9,378 bases of DNA from JANNAV01 sp031384695 (GTDB lineage: Bacteria > Pseudomonadota > Alphaproteobacteria > Rhodobacterales > Rhodobacteraceae). Shown here one piece after another: positions 7,787 to 9,378 of this stretch. Position numbers and translations under genes: made by a program. The stretch covers positions 1 through 9,378 of the forward strand of contig JANNAV010000182.1 of the NCBI GenBank assembly GCA_031384695.1. The letters run 5' to 3'. The notes beneath the pieces were generated by a model. That model worked only from the letters and a program-made list of their open reading frames with translations, made no database searches and was not told where the DNA came from. How positions within the stretch are numbered: position 1 is the stretch's first letter; each line of letters begins with the position of its first letter.

Positions 7787-8653
7787 ATGCCCAGCCTTAA
7801 GGACTTAAAGAACCGTATTGCGAGTGTGAAGAACACCCGCAAGATCACCAAGGCGATGCAGATGGTGGCAGCCGCCAAGCTGCGCCGTGCGCAAGAGGCC
7901 GCCGTGGCCGCTCGCCCCTATGCCGAACGGATGAATGCCGTGATGGCGGGGCTGGCGGCGGGGGTTGGCCAATCGGCAAGCGCACCGCGTCTGTTGTCCG
8001 GCACCGGCAGCGATCAGGTGCAGCTTCTGGTGGTGATGACCTCGGAGCGCGGCCTTTGCGGTGGTTTCAACTCGACCATCGTGCGGCTGGCCCGTGCGAA
8101 GGCCAACGAGTTGCTGGCGGCCGGCAAGACCCTGCAAATTCTGACCGTGGGCAAAAAGGGCCGCGAGCAGTTGCGCCGCGATTTCGGCAAGTATTTTGTC
8201 GGGCATGTTGATCTGACCGAAGTGAAGCGCGTGGGCTACGTCAACGCGCAGGGCATCGCCCGCGATATCCTCGCGCGCTTTGCCGCCGGTGAATGCGATG
8301 TGGTGACGCTGTTTTATAATCGTTTTCAATCGGTTATCGCGCAGATCCCCACCATGTTGCAGGTGATCCCGGCGCAGTTCGAAGGCGGTGCCGCGACGGC
8401 GCTTTACGACTATGAGCCAAGCGAAGAAGCGATTTTGGCCGATCTTCTGCCGCGCGGTGTCGCCACGCAGGTGTTCACGGCGCTGCTGGAAAACGGCGCA
8501 TCCGAGCAGGGCGCGCGGATGTCGGCGATGGACAACGCCACCCGCAATGCGGGCGACATGATCAACAAGCTTACCACGATCTACAACCGCTCGCGTCAGG
8601 CTGCGATCACCAAAGAGCTTATCGAAATTATTTCGGGCGCCGAGGCGCTCTGA
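7787..8653 (+). CDS. atpG: F1F0 ATP synthase gamma subunit
   Basis: Gamma is the central rotor shaft that couples proton flow through F0 to the conformational cycle of the alpha/beta hexamer. The protein has 288 residues. The N-terminal coiled-coil helix begins MPSLKDLKNRIASVKNTRKI and continues with TKAMQMVAAAKLRRAQ (21-36), the family hallmark. The Rossmann-like middle domain has TSERGLCGGFNS at 85-96. The C-terminal helix ends with SRQAAITKELIEIISGAEAL, the second conserved signature, which packs with the N-terminal helix. A GGGGGAGA ribosome binding site (7773-7780) lies six bases before the ATG. It is preceded by atpA (21 bases) and followed by atpD (17 bases), the standard F1 order. Confidence 0.97.
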   Translation: MPSLKDLKNRIASVKNTRKITKAMQMVAAAKLRRAQEAAVAARPYAERMNAVMAGLAAGVGQSASAPRLLSGTGSDQVQLLVVMTSERGLCGGFNSTIVRLARAKANELLAAGKTLQILTVGKKGREQLRRDFGKYFVGHVDLTEVKRVGYVNAQGIARDILARFAAGECDVVTLFYNRFQSVIAQIPTMLQVIPAQFEGGAATALYDYEPSEEAILADLLPRGVATQVFTALLENGASEQGARMSAMDNATRNAGDMINKLTTIYNRSRQAAITKELIEIISGAEAL

Positions 8654-8670
8654 GAAACCGGAGAGACGAG

Positions 8671-9378
8671 ATGGCAAAGGCAAAAGTTACGGCTGCTATG
8701 GGCCGCGTGACGCAGATCATCGGTGCCGTGGTGGACGTGCAGTTCACGGGTGATCTGCCCGCGATCCTGAACGCGCTGGAAACGACGAACAACAGCAAGC
8801 GGCTGGTTCTGGAAGTGGCGCAGCATCTGGGTGAGAACACCGTGCGGGCGATTGCGATGGATGCGACCGAGGGGCTGGTGCGCGGTGCCCCGGTGAGCGA
8901 TCTTGGGTCGCCCATTCAGGTGCCGGTTGGTGATGCGACGCTGGGCCGCATTCTGAACGTGATCGGCGAGCCGGTGGACGAAAAGGGCCCGGTGAATGCC
9001 ACCGAGTACCGCTCGATCCACCGCCCGGCCCCGTCTTTTGCCGAGCAGGCGACGGAATCGGTAGTGCTGGTGACCGGGATCAAGGTGATCGACCTGCTGG
9101 CGCCCTATGCCAAGGGCGGCAAGATCGGCCTGTTTGGCGGCGCCGGTGTGGGCAAGACGGTGTTGATCATGGAGTTGATCAACAACATCGCCAAGGTGCA
9201 CTCGGGCTTTTCGGTGTTCGCCGGTGTGGGCGAGCGCACCCGTGAGGGCAACGACCTTTATCACGAGATGATCGAGTCCGGGGTTATCAACCTGGAGGAC
9301 ATGACGAAATCCAAGGTGGCGCTGGTTTATGGCCAGATGAACGAGCCGCCGGGAGCGCGTCTGCGCGTGGCGCTTTCG
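8671..9378 (+). CDS. atpD: F1F0 ATP synthase beta subunit, N-terminal half (3' truncated by window end)
   Basis: Beta carries the catalytic nucleotide sites of F1. The first 236 residues are present, about half of the usual length of about 475. A short N-terminal extension, MAKAKVTAAMG, precedes the conserved RVTQIIGAVVDVQF; such extensions are common in alphaproteobacteria. The N-terminal barrel spans about 10-85. The P-loop GGAGVGKT is at 156-163 with catalytic K162, GERTREGNDLY at 187-197 holds the catalytic glutamate E188, and ALVYGQMNEPPGARLRVA (217-234) is the conserved segment after it. The Walker B/DELSEED part lies beyond the window. GGAGAG is located five bases before the ATG. The frame is open to the last base. 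Confidence 0.98.
   Translation, partial: MAKAKVTAAMGRVTQIIGAVVDVQFTGDLPAILNALETTNNSKRLVLEVAQHLGENTVRAIAMDATEGLVRGAPVSDLGSPIQVPVGDATLGRILNVIGEPVDEKGPVNATEYRSIHRPAPSFAEQATESVVLVTGIKVIDLLAPYAKGGKIGLFGGAGVGKTVLIMELINNIAKVHSGFSVFAGVGERTREGNDLYHEMIESGVINLEDMTKSKVALVYGQMNEPPGARLRVALS

Overview
The window reads as chromosomal core DNA from a high-GC alphaproteobacterium, most likely of the Rhodobacteraceae/Rhodobacterales. This rests on the wording of the F1 ATP synthase proteins, on an F1 operon that starts with atpH and has no F0 genes directly upstream (alphaproteobacteria usually keep F0 genes elsewhere), on GTG starts, and on the style of the ClpA, GloB and OmpA-like proteins. I see no mobile element, CRISPR array, tRNA, rRNA or phage gene.

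Layout. Bases 2-190 (+) are the 3' end of an OmpA/MotB-type peptidoglycan-binding protein. It meets a minus-strand block head-on with only three bases between the stop codons. Read in its own direction, the minus block is gloB (4418-3651, hydroxyacylglutathione hydrolase), a 173-base gap, clpA (3477-1159, the ClpAP unfoldase), and an exported M23 (LytM-type) metallopeptidase (1162-194) joined to clpA by a four-base ATGA overlap. A 99-base divergent spacer separates gloB from a plus-strand class I SAM methyltransferase (4518-5264). A 402-base gap without a convincing gene follows. Then comes the F1 operon atpH-atpA-atpG-atpD, tightly packed and cut off at the window end inside atpD.

How the genes work together. 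AtpH (delta), AtpA (alpha), AtpG (gamma) and AtpD (beta) form most of the F1 head of ATP synthase; atpC (epsilon) would be expected just beyond the window. ClpA feeds substrates to ClpP in the cytoplasm. The M23 peptidase and the OmpA-like protein both act on or bind the cell wall. GloB completes glutathione-dependent methylglyoxal detoxification. The methyltransferase substrate is unknown.

The least explained DNA is the 402-base gap before atpH. It holds a strong G-quadruplex motif touching the methyltransferase stop codon, a terminator-like hairpin, a second hairpin with a symmetric purine-rich internal loop, and a 9-base perfect inverted repeat whose right arm overlaps a possible promoter. 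I found no convincing new system; the remaining genes are ordinary housekeeping genes.
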